Assembly: GCF_964275005.1 (NCBI RefSeq)
Contig: NC_092704.1
Span: forward strand, 12,030,871 to 12,094,870
Direction of reading: 5' to 3'
DNA: 64,000 bases
Source: Diadema setosum
Taxonomy: Eukaryota > Echinodermata > Echinoidea > Diadematoida > Diadematidae
In this document: positions 1 through 10,975 of the stretch, piece by piece
How the letters are laid out: each line of letters begins with the position of its first letter
Position numbering within the stretch: the stretch's first letter is position 1
Program-made: the position numbers and the translations under genes
Notes under the pieces: model-generated
Database searches by the model: none
The model's input: the letters and a program-made list of their open reading frames with translations, nothing else
What the model was told of the DNA's origin: nothing

Positions 1-322
1 GCAAAGCATTTGTTAAGTTTTCTCTATACTATGAATAGCTAGGAGATTGACATGAAGCCGGCGCTTAAGCATTACGTCGTTAGAGTGAGATTTGAGGTGT
101 CATGATAAGCATTGACTGAACCGTGTGCATGGGCGTATGTGACGTGTCTGTGTGTTGTTTTGTTTCTTGTACCACCACCTTATTTGTATCTAATTTGAAA
201 GACCGGAAATAAAGCTTATAATTTCCGGAATTATGGTGTTTTGTGCTTACTTTGTCTGAGTTCTGTATTCAAGGAGTCACACTGGACCAACAAGCAATCA
301 CACGCTCTCACCGGCTGTGACA
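1..322 (+). repeat. 5' LTR, 3' portion, of Gmr1-like Ty3/gypsy element
   Basis: The first 322 bases are repeated at 13592-13910 with about four substitutions and one 3-base indel, so this is the end of an LTR whose start lies left of the window. It ends in TGTGACA, the usual CA terminus, and is followed at once by a primer-binding-like sequence. An AATAAA signal lies at 208-213. The near identity of the two copies indicates a recent insertion. The U3 promoter part is not visible here. Confidence 0.88.
203..228 (+). promoter_or_regulatory. LTR polyadenylation signal in a perfect hairpin
   Basis: CCGGAAAT (203-210) and ATTTCCGG (221-228) form a perfect 8-bp inverted repeat around a 10-base loop, and AATAAA (208-213) straddles the stem-loop boundary. 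The second LTR copy keeps the same arrangement at 13791-13816. In LTR elements the R-region poly(A) signal is used at the 3' end and must be ignored at the 5' end; a hairpin could help, which is inference. Confidence 0.6.
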
Positions 323-345
323 TTTGGGGGCTTATTGTCCGGGAA
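323..345 (+). other. Putative primer-binding site
   Basis: Directly after the LTR end comes TTTGGGGGCTTATTGTCCGG. It resembles the tRNA-Pro primer-binding sequence of other LTR elements (TGGGGGCT followed by TCCGGGA) but has three extra bases in the middle. The position is right for a primer-binding site; the tRNA identity is uncertain. Confidence 0.55.
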
Positions 346-584
346 TTGTACTGCTTGAATGCATGGTTTCAGACATTGTACTCTCAATAGTTAAATCTGT
401 ATGTAGTACGGTACAATTTGAAGAAGTGGTTGTTCTGTGACAATACAGACAAGACAAGTGGTTTCATTTGTTATGCCATATATTTGGTTGTGGTAGGCAG
501 AATATTGTGTGGTTTACATTGTGATACATTTGCAGTTTACATTATTTTGTCAATCCCCTGGTTTTGGCTAAATATTGAGTTATC

Positions 585-3500
585 ATGGATTTCACTAAAC
601 AACTGATGGATTTAGGTAAGGAAGTAGGCCTAACAGGCCAGGCTTTGTTAGATTTTGTGAATGAAAGGGAGAAAATAGCCATGGAAGACAGGGCAAAGGC
701 AAGGGAGGATAGGCAGAAGGAACTTGAAATCCTTGAGAAACAGATAGCTCTAGAACAAGCTAAGAAGGAAAATGCGAACCCAATAGGAGAGAATGAACAA
801 CGCCATAGTTTGACAAGATCACCCAAATTACCTCATTTCGTAGAAGGTAAGGACAATATTGACGCTTATTTAGAACGTTTTGAGAGATACGCGTCAAATC
901 AGAATTGGCCAAGGTCGGCTTGGGCAATTAACTTAGGAGCCCTGTTGCAGGGAAGGGCACTAAAAGTGTACAGTAGACTAGGTGTAGATGATGCCCATGA
1001 TTATGTTGTCTTGAAAGAAGCTCTTTTGAAGAGATTTCAGATGTCGGCTAGCGATTTTCAGCGTAAATTTCGCACGGCTGAACCGCAGCCAGGTGAATCA
1101 CCTAGGCAGTTTGCAGTTAGACTAGAGCACTATTTTGATAGATGGCTAGATCTAACGAGTACGAGTAGGTCTTATGATAGTCTGAAGGACTTAGTGATAA
1201 GACAGCAATTCTTGGACCAATGTGGTCCTGGTATGTCAGTGTTCCTCAAGGAACGGACCCCACAGTCGGTCAAGGAAATAACGGAAATGGCCGACGTGTA
1301 TGTGAGTGCACATGGAGGCCAATTTAAGGTCACTCGTCAGAGTTACAAACAAAGTGCATCTGGCAGTAGGCCAGCGGATTCTCGCAAAGAGAAGTCGGGT
1401 TCACAGAAAACCCCGAGTAGCCCTTCTAATGTTAGTGGTAGAAGGCCCGTAGGACCTTGCTACATATGTGGTAAGAATGGGCATATTGCTAAGGACTGTT
1501 GGAGTAGGACAAAGTCCCATGCAAGTGTAGGCCTTGTAGGTGAAGAGTCAAGGCAAGCAAACCAGGAGGGTAGAAATAACGACAAACATAGTGAGAAAGA
1601 AATCAACAAGGAGGCTGATTGTCCCACATGTTCTAGTCGTCGTTCCACCCCATCAAAGCAGCCCGAGGGTGGCATGTTTCTAGTAACAGCATCAATGGAG
1701 TCAACGCAATCGCAGCCTCGCTTAGTGAATGTGGAGACTGAGAAGCGGCCGCAAATGTGCGCAGCATGCAAGGAAAATTTGCGCTCGCGTCTTCCGGTAC
1801 AGGAAGGTAGCATTGGGTCCCACAAGGCAAGCGTGCTTCGCGATACCGGTTGCTCAGGTGTTGTTGTTCGGAAGTCTCTTGTGAAAGCTCACCAAATGAC
1901 GGGTAAGTATAGGCAGTGTATTTTGATAGATGGTACTATTCGTTGGTATCCCACTGCCTTAGTTCACATACACACTCCATTCTTTAATGGAGATGTAGAA
2001 ACCCTTTGCATGGAAGCCCCAGTGTTTGACATTATACTAGGCAATGTTCAAAACGCACTACCGCCAGGGAGCAGTTGTAATTTGGGGAGTTCTAAGCCAA
2101 CGGTAGACGTAGCTACTGAAACAGATGCTCCAGAGAGCAGAGATGATTCAGGAGGTCCTAAATCGCAAGTAGATGTGACCACAGAAACCGATGTACCTAT
2201 CCCAGATGTTGCACCAGAAATTGGGATGGCAATGCAAACTCGTGCACAGAGCAGAGTAAGTGAAAGACCCCCTAGGCCCCTAAAGGTACCTCTGCTAATA
2301 CCAGAAGTTTCCCCAGATGACATTAGGAAGGCCCAAAAGGAGGACAAAACACTTGACAAAGTGAGAACGTACGCTAGATGTAGTCCTGATAGTGATCATA
2401 GAAGTGACTCGCACTTCTTCATTGAGAATGATCTACTCTTTCGGAAGTTTGAACCAAAAAGTGTCGGTAGTGGTAACACAGTTACACAACTGGTTGTCCC
2501 ACATCCATACCGTAGACTTGTCATGAAACTAGCCCACGAAGGACTGATGGGAGGACATCAGGGTAGTAAGAAAACTTGTGACAAAGTGTTGTCAAATTTC
2601 TATTGGCCTGGTGTAAGTGCTGACGTCACTAGATTTTGCCAATCGTGTGATATTTGTCAGAGGACCCTCCCCAGAGGTAGGGTACCCCGAGTCCCACTAG
2701 GTAAGATGCCTGTCATTGACGTACCGTTCAAGAGAGTAGCAGTAGATCTAGTAGGGCCTATACATCCTATCACAGCACGCAAGAACAGATATATCTTGAC
2801 TGTCGTAGATTGCGCAACACGGTATCCCGAGGCGACAGCGTTGCCTAATATCGAGACGACCACCGTAGCAGAGGCACTTGTCGATATATTTGCGCGAGTG
2901 GGTGTGCCAAGTGAGATTTTATCCGACCAAGGCGCGCAGTTCACTTCAAATCTCATGCGCGAAGTCAGTAGATTGCTTTCTCTCACACAGCTCACTACTA
3001 CTCCTTACCATCCGGCCTGCAATGGCCTGGTAGAACGCTTTAATGGAACGCTAAAGCAAATCCTGCGTCGAGTATGTGCCGATCGCCCCTCCGATTGGGA
3101 TCGCTATCTCGCGTCCGTCTTGTTCGCATACCGTGAAGCTCCACAATCGTCAATGGGATTTTCCCCGTTTGAGCTGATATATGGACGTTGTGTGAGAGGT
3201 CCCCTCTCAATCTTGAAAGAACTTTGGTCAGGTCAGTCGCCAAATGATGAGGTACAAACAGAGTATCAGTACACAGTAGATCTTAGGGAACGCCTAGAGA
3301 CAACTCTAGATGTAGCTCAGCAGGAACTCAGAAAGTCCATGGCTAGGAGCAAGAAGTACTACAATAGGAAGAGTAGAGACAGACAATTTAGGCCAGGTGA
3401 GAAGGTGCTGCTTCTCTTACCTACAGACCATAACAAGATGCTCCTTCAGTGGAAAGGACCGTTCACCGTAGTTCACAAGCTAAGCGATCAGGACTATAGG

Positions 3501-5171
3501 CTAGACGTGAATGGAACGATGAAGACCTTTCATGCAAATATGCTGAAGAGGTACATCGAAAGAGAAAGAGAGGTAGAAGTAGATGCAGGTCAGAAAAGGC
3601 CTAAGGAAAACACTGAATCAAAGGTAGAGGTTGGTGCACAAGCCACCATTGTAGATGAGAATGAATACACAGTGGAAACTGAACTAGAGATGTCTCACAC
3701 TGCAGGATGTGATGGAATGTCCCGCAAAATGAGCCTAGAGCTACCAGTCTTTGAGGGAAAAGAGACCTGTGAAGATGTCTTGATAAGTTCTGACTTGAGT
3801 AAGGCACAAGAAGCACAAGTAAAGTCTCTCTTGACTAACTTTCAGGATGTTTTGACTGATGTCCCAGGTAGGACCACATTAGGAGAGCACTCGATCAAAC
3901 TCACATCTTCTGACCCAGTACGGCAGAGACCGTACCCCGTGCCCCATACGATGAAGAGTGTAATTGAAGAAGAGACTCAAAAGATGGTCAAAATGGGGGT
4001 AGTAGAACCGTCAGAATCCCCCTATTCATCCCCCATAGTCATAGTGAGAAAGTCTGACGGAAGCAATCGGTTTTGTATTGATTTTCGTCAACTAAACCGT
4101 ATTACTGTGTTTGACGCTGAACCATTACCCAACCCAGATGAGATTTTCGCTAATCTGTCAGGTTCTATGTTCTTCTCTAAACTGGATCTATCTAAAGGGT
4201 ATTGGCAGATACCACTGTCCCAAGACGCTAAAGAGAAGACTGCATTCCGGAGTCCTAGCGGGCTCTATCAATTTCGTGTCATGCCCTTTGGGCTCGTTAA
4301 TGCGCCCGCTACGTTCAGTAGGGTTATGAGGACACTGTTGCGAGGACTGCCTCATGTTCACAACTATCTAGATGATGTACTCATCCATACCCCTACATGG
4401 GAAGAGCACATGCGAGTTCTACATGAACTCTTCGTACGACTTAGGTCAGCTGGACTAACGGCTAGGCCAAGCAAATGCCAAGTAGGATGCACACAGGTAG
4501 AATTTCTAGGCCATGTAGTACAGGAGGCCAAGTTGAAGCCCCAACAGGACAAGGTAGAGAAAATTCTCACCGCCCCTAGGCCTGAGACCAAGAAGGAGAT
4601 GCGCTCCTTCATTGGGCTTGCGAGTTACTATCGCAAGTTTATCCCCGCCTTTGCATCCATTGCAGCCCCGTTGACCGATTTGACTAAGAACCACAAACCA
4701 AGGCAGCTTACATGGGGTGAGCGAGAGGAAGAAGCCTTCCAGAAGCTTAAGGCATGCCTTAGTACCGCCCCTATCCTTAGTCTCCCAGACCTAGCCAAAC
4801 CGTTCATTCTGCGTACTGACGCACCTTCGACGGGAATAGGCGCAGTTTTACTGCAAGAACACAATGATGAGAAGTTCCCCATAGCCTATGCCAGTAGGAA
4901 GCTACTGCCCCGTGAACAAGCTTATTCTACCATAGAGAGGGAATGCCTAGCTCTAGTATGGGGAATTAGCAAATTCCAAGTGTACCTAGAATGTAACGAG
5001 TTCACAATTGAGACTGACCACCGCCCACTTGCCTGCATCAATCAGGCTAAGTGTACGAACAGCCGAGTGATGAGGTGGGCGTTGGCCCTTCAACCATTTC
5101 GGTTCAGAATTGAAGCAATTCCTGGCTCAGAGAATGTCGGAGCTGATTTTCTCAGTAGAGTAGCCAAGTAG
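585..5171 (+). CDS. Gag-Pol polyprotein of a Gmr1-like Ty3/gypsy retrotransposon (IN before RT)
   Basis: Single 1528-codon ORF for the structural and enzymatic proteins of an LTR retrotransposon. Domains in order: gag (about 80-230); CCHC knuckle C-X2-C-X4-H-X4-C at 292-305; aspartic protease DTG at 420-422 with a downstream ILGN; integrase zinc finger (H651, H658, C688, C691) and catalytic D721, D781, E817 with the canonical 35-residue spacing; GPF module near 958; reverse transcriptase with D1201 and YLDD at 1261-1264; RNase H with first Asp at 1412 and DHRPL near 1477. Integrase ahead of RT/RNase H is the Ty1/copia order, but the sequence character is Ty3/gypsy, as in Gmr1-like elements of deuterostomes. 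There is no stop or frameshift and all catalytic residues are present, so it may be active. The first in-frame Met at 585 is taken as start. Gag and pol share one frame, so no programmed frameshift is needed. No env ORF follows. Confidence 0.95.
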   Translation: MDFTKQLMDLGKEVGLTGQALLDFVNEREKIAMEDRAKAREDRQKELEILEKQIALEQAKKENANPIGENEQRHSLTRSPKLPHFVEGKDNIDAYLERFERYASNQNWPRSAWAINLGALLQGRALKVYSRLGVDDAHDYVVLKEALLKRFQMSASDFQRKFRTAEPQPGESPRQFAVRLEHYFDRWLDLTSTSRSYDSLKDLVIRQQFLDQCGPGMSVFLKERTPQSVKEITEMADVYVSAHGGQFKVTRQSYKQSASGSRPADSRKEKSGSQKTPSSPSNVSGRRPVGPCYICGKNGHIAKDCWSRTKSHASVGLVGEESRQANQEGRNNDKHSEKEINKEADCPTCSSRRSTPSKQPEGGMFLVTASMESTQSQPRLVNVETEKRPQMCAACKENLRSRLPVQEGSIGSHKASVLRDTGCSGVVVRKSLVKAHQMTGKYRQCILIDGTIRWYPTALVHIHTPFFNGDVETLCMEAPVFDIILGNVQNALPPGSSCNLGSSKPTVDVATETDAPESRDDSGGPKSQVDVTTETDVPIPDVAPEIGMAMQTRAQSRVSERPPRPLKVPLLIPEVSPDDIRKAQKEDKTLDKVRTYARCSPDSDHRSDSHFFIENDLLFRKFEPKSVGSGNTVTQLVVPHPYRRLVMKLAHEGLMGGHQGSKKTCDKVLSNFYWPGVSADVTRFCQSCDICQRTLPRGRVPRVPLGKMPVIDVPFKRVAVDLVGPIHPITARKNRYILTVVDCATRYPEATALPNIETTTVAEALVDIFARVGVPSEILSDQGAQFTSNLMREVSRLLSLTQLTTTPYHPACNGLVERFNGTLKQILRRVCADRPSDWDRYLASVLFAYREAPQSSMGFSPFELIYGRCVRGPLSILKELWSGQSPNDEVQTEYQYTVDLRERLETTLDVAQQELRKSMARSKKYYNRKSRDRQFRPGEKVLLLLPTDHNKMLLQWKGPFTVVHKLSDQDYRLDVNGTMKTFHANMLKRYIEREREVEVDAGQKRPKENTESKVEVGAQATIVDENEYTVETELEMSHTAGCDGMSRKMSLELPVFEGKETCEDVLISSDLSKAQEAQVKSLLTNFQDVLTDVPGRTTLGEHSIKLTSSDPVRQRPYPVPHTMKSVIEEETQKMVKMGVVEPSESPYSSPIVIVRKSDGSNRFCIDFRQLNRITVFDAEPLPNPDEIFANLSGSMFFSKLDLSKGYWQIPLSQDAKEKTAFRSPSGLYQFRVMPFGLVNAPATFSRVMRTLLRGLPHVHNYLDDVLIHTPTWEEHMRVLHELFVRLRSAGLTARPSKCQVGCTQVEFLGHVVQEAKLKPQQDKVEKILTAPRPETKKEMRSFIGLASYYRKFIPAFASIAAPLTDLTKNHKPRQLTWGEREEEAFQKLKACLSTAPILSLPDLAKPFILRTDAPSTGIGAVLLQEHNDEKFPIAYASRKLLPREQAYSTIERECLALVWGISKFQVYLECNEFTIETDHRPLACINQAKCTNSRVMRWALALQPFRFRIEAIPGSENVGADFLSRVAK

Positions 5172-5429
5172 GCTATAAGGATGAAGTCGATTTATTTTTT
5201 TTTATCATTTACCCATGTACCCAGATAGGATGCAATTTGATTCTGTCCAAAGAAGACACGATCGGTGAAAAGTTGAAACAGAATCGAAACGTAACCATGG
5301 CAACTTAATGTATGTGTTGAGGTTCATTGATGTTGATGTTTACATTTTGCCATCAGTCTGAGTTTATAGAGGCTGTTGGTAGGATAAATGATTGTAATGT
5401 TGTGAGAAAATATGAAATATTTTCTAGAA
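5172..5429 (+). other. Retrotransposon 3' untranslated region
   Basis: Non-coding stretch between the Gag-Pol stop and the polypurine tract. No env or accessory ORF is visible. Confidence 0.6.
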
Positions 5430-5440
5430 ATGGGGGGTCA
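5430..5440 (+). other. Polypurine tract before the 3' LTR
   Basis: A short purine-rich run (AATGGGGGG) lies three bases before TGTTACA at 5441. The far LTR end is TGTGACA, so the two ends form a near-perfect short inverted repeat beginning TG and ending CA. This marks 5441 as the likely 3' LTR start. Confidence 0.6.
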
Positions 5441-6581
5441 TGTTACAAGTCATTTCTCCCCTGATTTTCCTATTGCTATTGTTACGCCCTACTCAAGAAT
5501 CTGGGCTGCTACCGACAGACAAAAGGGAGTTATGAACACCTGGACAGAACATTCCTGTGTATAGAAATCTGGCCTAGCAACAATACATTGCTGAAATCAT
5601 ACAGTGTCTGGCTGCCAGTGTGGAGCAGCACTGTGCTGGGGAAGCTACAGGTGTTTGCATAGAACAATGTTAGTTGATTTAATACATAGGGGCAATACAA
5701 CCACATGTCATACTGGCTTGATAGAAGCAACCTCAGTGGCTATGCAGCAGTTGCAGGGGCAGCAGTTAGACTGCAGGGTCTGCTGAAAAAGGCTTGAGCA
5801 GGCGATATGAGGTCGGATACCGGCAGTTTTTAGTCACCAAACTGTAAGTTAATAGTTTTATTACGATATCCTCTTTTTTCCAAATATCAGTTATTATTTG
5901 AAGTTGTATTCTACAAAGGAAAAGTGGTTTTGGTAAACCGACCACGTGTTATATTATGTGCACAGCTTTTTGTAGTCTCTGGTATAGAGCAAGCTAGTTG
6001 AAAGCAGGTTGAATTATATACCGTCTGTGATAATAATATTATGTTGATGAAGTTATTGTCTGTGATAATGTGTAATGCAGAGAAGTTATCCCCTCCCCTT
6101 GTTTAATAACACCGTTGCATGTGTAAGAGGATAATAGATTATACATGGTGGTTACTGGCGTAATGATTACTTTCAAGCAGAGTGCTGAAGTGCTTTTATG
6201 TTGATATTTGATATACGGAAAGGAGCATTATGAAGCAAGATAGATGCCCAACCGAAGTCAAAATGGTTGTGTTCATATAATGTAGACTATAGATATGAGA
6301 AAATGTTTAACTCTTTTCTGTAGGCACCGAAGTGATAGCCGCGGTGTTAAATCAGTGTGGATAGGTGTTTACTGATATAAAATGGTAAGATCTTAATAGT
6401 CAGAAAGTGTATATTTTCAGAGATAGGTACCAAGGGAAATCCAAACGACTCACCCATGATTCCTATTAGTGTTTTTATATTGATACCTATCCCTGAAAAT
6501 GGAAAATATAGTTTGGCACGCTATCTCTGGGGACTAAGCTACTATATTTCTGCTCTTTTCACAACACTGTCTGAATTTGAG

Positions 6582-7007
6582 TCAGCTCCGTCACGAAAGG
6601 TCTGCACAATTTTTTTTATTTGTTTTTATAATTCAGTTTATACATCACAGTCCTTACATTCCATGTACAGAAAGTAATGTACTTCTATAAAGACGTAATC
6701 AAATCACGGTCGATAGTTTTCTGTTTGTTAATCTTTTACGTAGATATAAAACCATGCCACAGCACTAAATTGCGAATTTTACGAAAAAAACGTCTTTCCA
6801 TTCACTTTCATGAGCACATGCCATTGAGATTGAAAAAAAGTTTGATAAATTAATCAAAGGGTGGTATGTTAATCTCAATTTGTGAATTGAAATCTTGTCA
6901 GTCTTTTAAGTCTTTACCACATTTTTCAAGATTAGATACCACCGTGACGGAGCTGACACAGCGTGACGGAGATGATGGGGGATTGCAGATCAGTGTGACG
7001 GAGATGA
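6582..7007. repeat. Left cluster of GTGACGGAG(C/A)TGA motifs
   Basis: Four copies of a 13-base motif: 6582-6594 (minus), 6944-6956, 6963-6975 and 6995-7007 (plus). The same motif reappears only at 12.3-12.75 kb. Spacing is irregular, so this is not a simple tandem repeat. It could be a subterminal binding-site cluster of a DNA transposon or a regulatory cluster in the LTR; both are inference. Confidence 0.6.
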
Positions 7008-7329
7008 CGAAGTTGGCAGGTCATGCAACAGGACTTAATTTTCCATTGAAGACTCAATGAGAATATCTATTCTAACTTACACTTACTCCCTTCTCTTTTA
7101 AATAATTTTTGTTCTCTCTTCTGGCGTTTGGCTTTGTTAGCATCTGTCCACGTATGATCATTGCTTCGTGTGAATTTATGCAATTATGCAATCATGTACA
7201 TAATAAATATGATCATTGCTTCGTGTGAATTTATGCAATCATGAATTACTCTAAGAATTTTATAGTTTCATTTTGTAATTACTTTTTTTGCTTAGTTTTA
7301 ATGAATAAATAAATAAATAGAGTACTTTT

Positions 7330-7800
7330 CACTTCATGATAAATCAAATTTATTCAAAATTCTGCAAATCTGTACATGAACAATGTAACTTTTACAATTC
7401 CATTGCAAACAAGTTTCTTATCTTGGAAAATGAATACATGTAACTGACAACAAATGCCCCATGATTTTGCATGTATGGGACTGTGCAATCGGCCCATGAC
7501 ATATTTGGCCCCAAGTTTGTGGTTGCTTGCCCTTTGACACTGTGCTAATCGCATTCGGAGTTACATTAACTCCCCTATTTTCAAACTTTAACATTTTCAT
7601 CAAATTTTTTACTCTTTCTCCTGATACCAATTCAAAGCTCATGTGGAATAGGCTTTAAATTATGTTATTAATTATAATCAATACATTTAAAAAATTTCAT
7701 TACCCAAACCTGTCCATTAATAAATTTGCCACTCTTCGAAAAGGTAATACATGTACCCAAGTGCCTCAACAAATTGGCAGCATGAACAGCAGTTCATATC
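7330..7800. other. AT-rich stretch without recognised gene
   Basis: Short ORFs on the minus strand lack recognisable domains. The bases near 7500-7540 (CCAAGTTTG then GGTTGCTTGCCC) resemble the repeat at 11.2-11.4 kb, suggesting a degraded relative of that element. Confidence 0.3.
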
Positions 7801-7839
7801 ATTTAAAATTTTGTTTTCTAAACGTTGCATAGGAATCTG

Positions 7840-8800
7840 AAAAATCTTTTTCTATTCAATCCAAACAAGGACATACAATACAAATACTTAGTATTTTCAA
7901 AATCATCTTTTTTATGTCTTCAATCAAAACATGAACATCAAAAGGTAGTCCAAGTACATTATAAGGCTGAAACCACTGTGCAACAGAGAACTCAACTCCT
8001 CATCAAATCTTCTCAAGTTTGAAACATTAATAACCAGCAAAAACATGGCTAAGGTCTCGGTTTACAGTATTCTAGATATTTCACAACAGGAGCAAGCAGC
8101 ACCTTCTTGTGAGTGTACTGATGGCCAAACATATCTACACATTCTTACGATTACTGCTCAAGAATTGTATTGTGAATAAAATGTTTCCAACAGTTAACAG
8201 GAACCTCAAAACTTGTTATTTATATGTCTTCAATCCTGACAGGAACATACAATACAAATATATAAATATATATTTTTTTTTCAAAATACAGTCAAAGCTC
8301 ATGATAAGACTGAACCAACTGACTGTACAATAAAATATTCTTAAGATTGGAACATTAATAACCAGCAAAACATGGCTAAGGTCTCGGCTTACAGTGTTTC
8401 AGATATTTCACAACAGGAGCAAGCAGCACCCTATTGTGTGTGTACTGATGGTCAAACATATCCACATGTTGTTATGACTTTGTGGTACATGTATTCACTC
8501 AATGAATAGTATTTACTCAATGAATACCCATGTCATCTGCTTAAGAATTGTTCTCAACATTAAAAAGGAACTTGTAACATTTTTTTTTTTGTATTCAATT
8601 CGGACAGGAACATACAATACAAAGACATATTTTCAAAATACAGCTAATTATAAGACTGAATCCACTGTGCAACAGAACACAACTCCTCTTCTAAAGTTTC
8701 TAACCTTAAAACCCAACAGAAACATGACTAAGGCCTCACTTTATTTATAACATTTCAAAGCAGGAGCAAACAGTACCTTATTTCATGTGTTTTAATGGTC
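7840..8800. repeat. Degenerate tandem repeat, three units of about 330-350 bp
   Basis: The segment CATGGCTAAGGTCTCGG occurs at 8044 and 8371, and a decayed form (CATGACTAAGGCCTCAC) at 8723. Around each lie matching phrases such as ACAACAGGAGCAAGCAGCAC and GGAACATACAATACAAA. Offsets are 327 and 352 bases. The units are diverged and do not encode a shared protein. Confidence 0.8.
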
Positions 8801-9605
8801 AAACATACACATGTTTATATTTACTATGTTATATTGAACTGTTCTTATATCAGAAATGGCCCAAAAATAGAATACAAATTTCTGAGGATTGAGACCAAAA
8901 AAAAAAAAAAATATATATACTTTGGTACATGCAATATGTACCTATGAGATATATTTGATCCATGTTTTATTTAAGAGTTTCATGCATGTTGTTCAGTAAG
9001 TTTATAATGGAACCATACTCTTCAAATAAAGCTAAATATTGTCTTAAATCTTTATGCTCATAAAAGTGAGTTCCATAAACACTTACATGGCAGCAGAGTT
9101 GAGGACAGTGGTTATTCAACTCACTTTTGTGATTACATAAGATGACAAATGAAAGTGGTCTCCTAAAGCCATATAGTATAGGTAAACTGTGAATCTTAAA
9201 AACTGGAAGGTGATTTATTATAAAGAACTAACTGTTCAATAATACATATTTATTTTGTGTTTTATATTGAGATAAAATCAGTACTTCTTTTGAACACTTT
9301 ATTATTTGATCATTGCTGATGCGTAAAGATTTCGATTGCATAATTAGCATTGTGTTTAGGGTACTAGTCTTCATAATCAAATTCAATATACATTTATCAC
9401 ATAATTCCATTATCAATTATAAAAATGTATGCATGTTGAATTTATCTATGAATAATTGAATATTATACATGCATACACAAAATAATCTTGGGTAACATAC
9501 ATCGTCAAGGTACATACATATGCATGTCTTAGATTGAGTGCAAGAGACATATACATTGTACAATGTATAAGTATGTCAGATATTAATGTAAGTATAGGTG
9601 AAAGA

Positions 9606-9740
9606 GCATGTGTGTGGTGTGTATGTGTGTTTGTGTCTGTCTGTGTATGTGTGTGTTTGTGTCTGTGTGTGTGCATGTTTTAGTGTAAATCTGTCTCTGT
9701 GTGTGTGCGTGCATGTGTGTTTGTGTGTGTGTGTGTGTAT
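9606..9740. repeat. (TG)n-rich microsatellite
   Basis: Imperfect TG/TGTC/TGTA repeat. The open frames across it on both strands are low-complexity artefacts. Confidence 0.9.
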
Positions 9741-10056
9741 TTTAAGCAGTTGTATACAATGTAACCTTATTTTGAAGTGGTCAGATATAACAAAACCCTC
9801 ATATAAAGTCCATTTTGCTACTCCCAACTCTCTCTATTTTTTTTTTTTTTTTACCCAGATGGAAGGAACTTCCAAAGTCCCAAGGTTCTTGTTAATAACG
9901 AGGATCTACTGTGTATAGTAGTCATAACAATTTCTCAATTTTGAGTTCTTGTGCCAACAAGAACTTGAAAATCAATCAAAATATCAAGAACAATCAATGA
10001 TTGTTTCTTTTTTATATCAGGGTAAAAAAAATGGGTTATACAGAGCTTGTTAAAAG

Positions 10057-10628
10057 AGGGTTTTGTTATAAACATCCAACCTCTTTATAATAAGGTTCCA
10101 CTTATTACAGAAAACACACAACCTACAAATATAATGAATCTGGCAAAAGGCTGTCAATGGTTCACCTGACTTCAGGTAACCTATAATTCCACACCCATTG
10201 CCTCATCAATAGCTGCCCAAATTACAGAGTCCACTTCTTGGTGCCTATTCGTCACTTTTTTGGGTTCTGGTATCCATGTCAAAATGTCGTCATATGAGTA
10301 CCATATGCAATCTTCGTACCGAGGCCAAAAAGAAGGCCAAAAGACCAAAAAGGGTTTTGTTATAAACATCCAACCTCTTTATAATAAGGTTCCACTTATT
10401 ACAGAAAACACACAACCTACAAATATACTGAATCTGGCAAAAGGCTGTCAATGGTTCACCTGACTTCAGGTAACCTATAATTCCACACCCATTGCCTCAT
10501 CAATAGCTGCCCAAATTACAGAGTCCACTTCTTGGTGCCTATTCGTCACTTTTTTGGGTTCTGGTATCCATGTCAAAATGTCGTCATATGAGTACCATAT
10601 GCAATCTTCGTACCGAGGCCAAAAAGAA
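10057..10628. repeat. Direct duplication with 294-bp period
   Basis: 10057-10334 and 10351-10628 are almost identical, separated by 16 bases of GGCCAAAAGACCAAAA. Each copy contains the same minus-strand 3' coding fragment described under the pseudogene. The near identity shows a recent local duplication. Confidence 0.92.
10181..10334 (-). pseudogene. Duplicated 3' end of the same pseudogene
   Basis: Second copy of the C-terminal fragment (WPRYED through the stop at 10181), carried by the 294-bp duplication. It lacks the upstream coding parts. The two copies keep the same residues over this part, consistent with very recent duplication. Confidence 0.6.
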
Positions 10629-10975
10629 ACGGTTTCTCCCTATTCTTGCCATGGAAATTACTTCAACTTCCTCTTCGTCCACATCTCTTATCCTCCCTGG
10701 ATAAGGCTTTCCATCATCATCTCACAACACAAAAGTCATTGACCTTTGCATTACTGTAATTGAGTGGCTTAGGAATTGAACCCTCAACAGCTATGGGTAA
10801 GTCAATTTCTTTTTGGGACGTTTCCATCTTGCTTTTGGTCCGTTTTTTTTTATTTTCTCTTCAGTCTGGCTTCTTTAGTTGTTGTAGCATTCGCAGGTGT
10901 CGGAACAAAAGCAGGTCAGGTCACGTTGTTTCACGGTTTCTGGGTCATCAGTGAACAGAACCTGTATACGAAATG
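10475..10975 (-). pseudogene. Frameshifted fragment of a conserved metazoan protein of unknown function
   Basis: Translating right to left in shifting frames gives a coherent protein: a Cys segment with CFCSDTCEC (about 10885-10910) ended by a stop at 10875-10877; a basic segment reaching FCVVR (about 10725); after a shift, GKPYPGRIRDVDEEEVEV (about 10650-10710); after a second shift in the T run at 10621-10625, WPRYEDCIWYSYDD, then IPEPKKVTNRH and a stop at 10475-10477. The arrangement (Cys cluster, Y-P-G strand, WP-x-x-D, then P-x-P-x-x-V) resembles an uncharacterised multicopy family of marine invertebrates and fish, from memory only. At least three lesions make it a pseudogene unless some are assembly errors in homopolymers. 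Confidence 0.6.

Noticed and set aside
9446-9918. His/Thr- or Cys/Val-rich ORFs on both strands
   Set aside because: Translations of the TG microsatellite.
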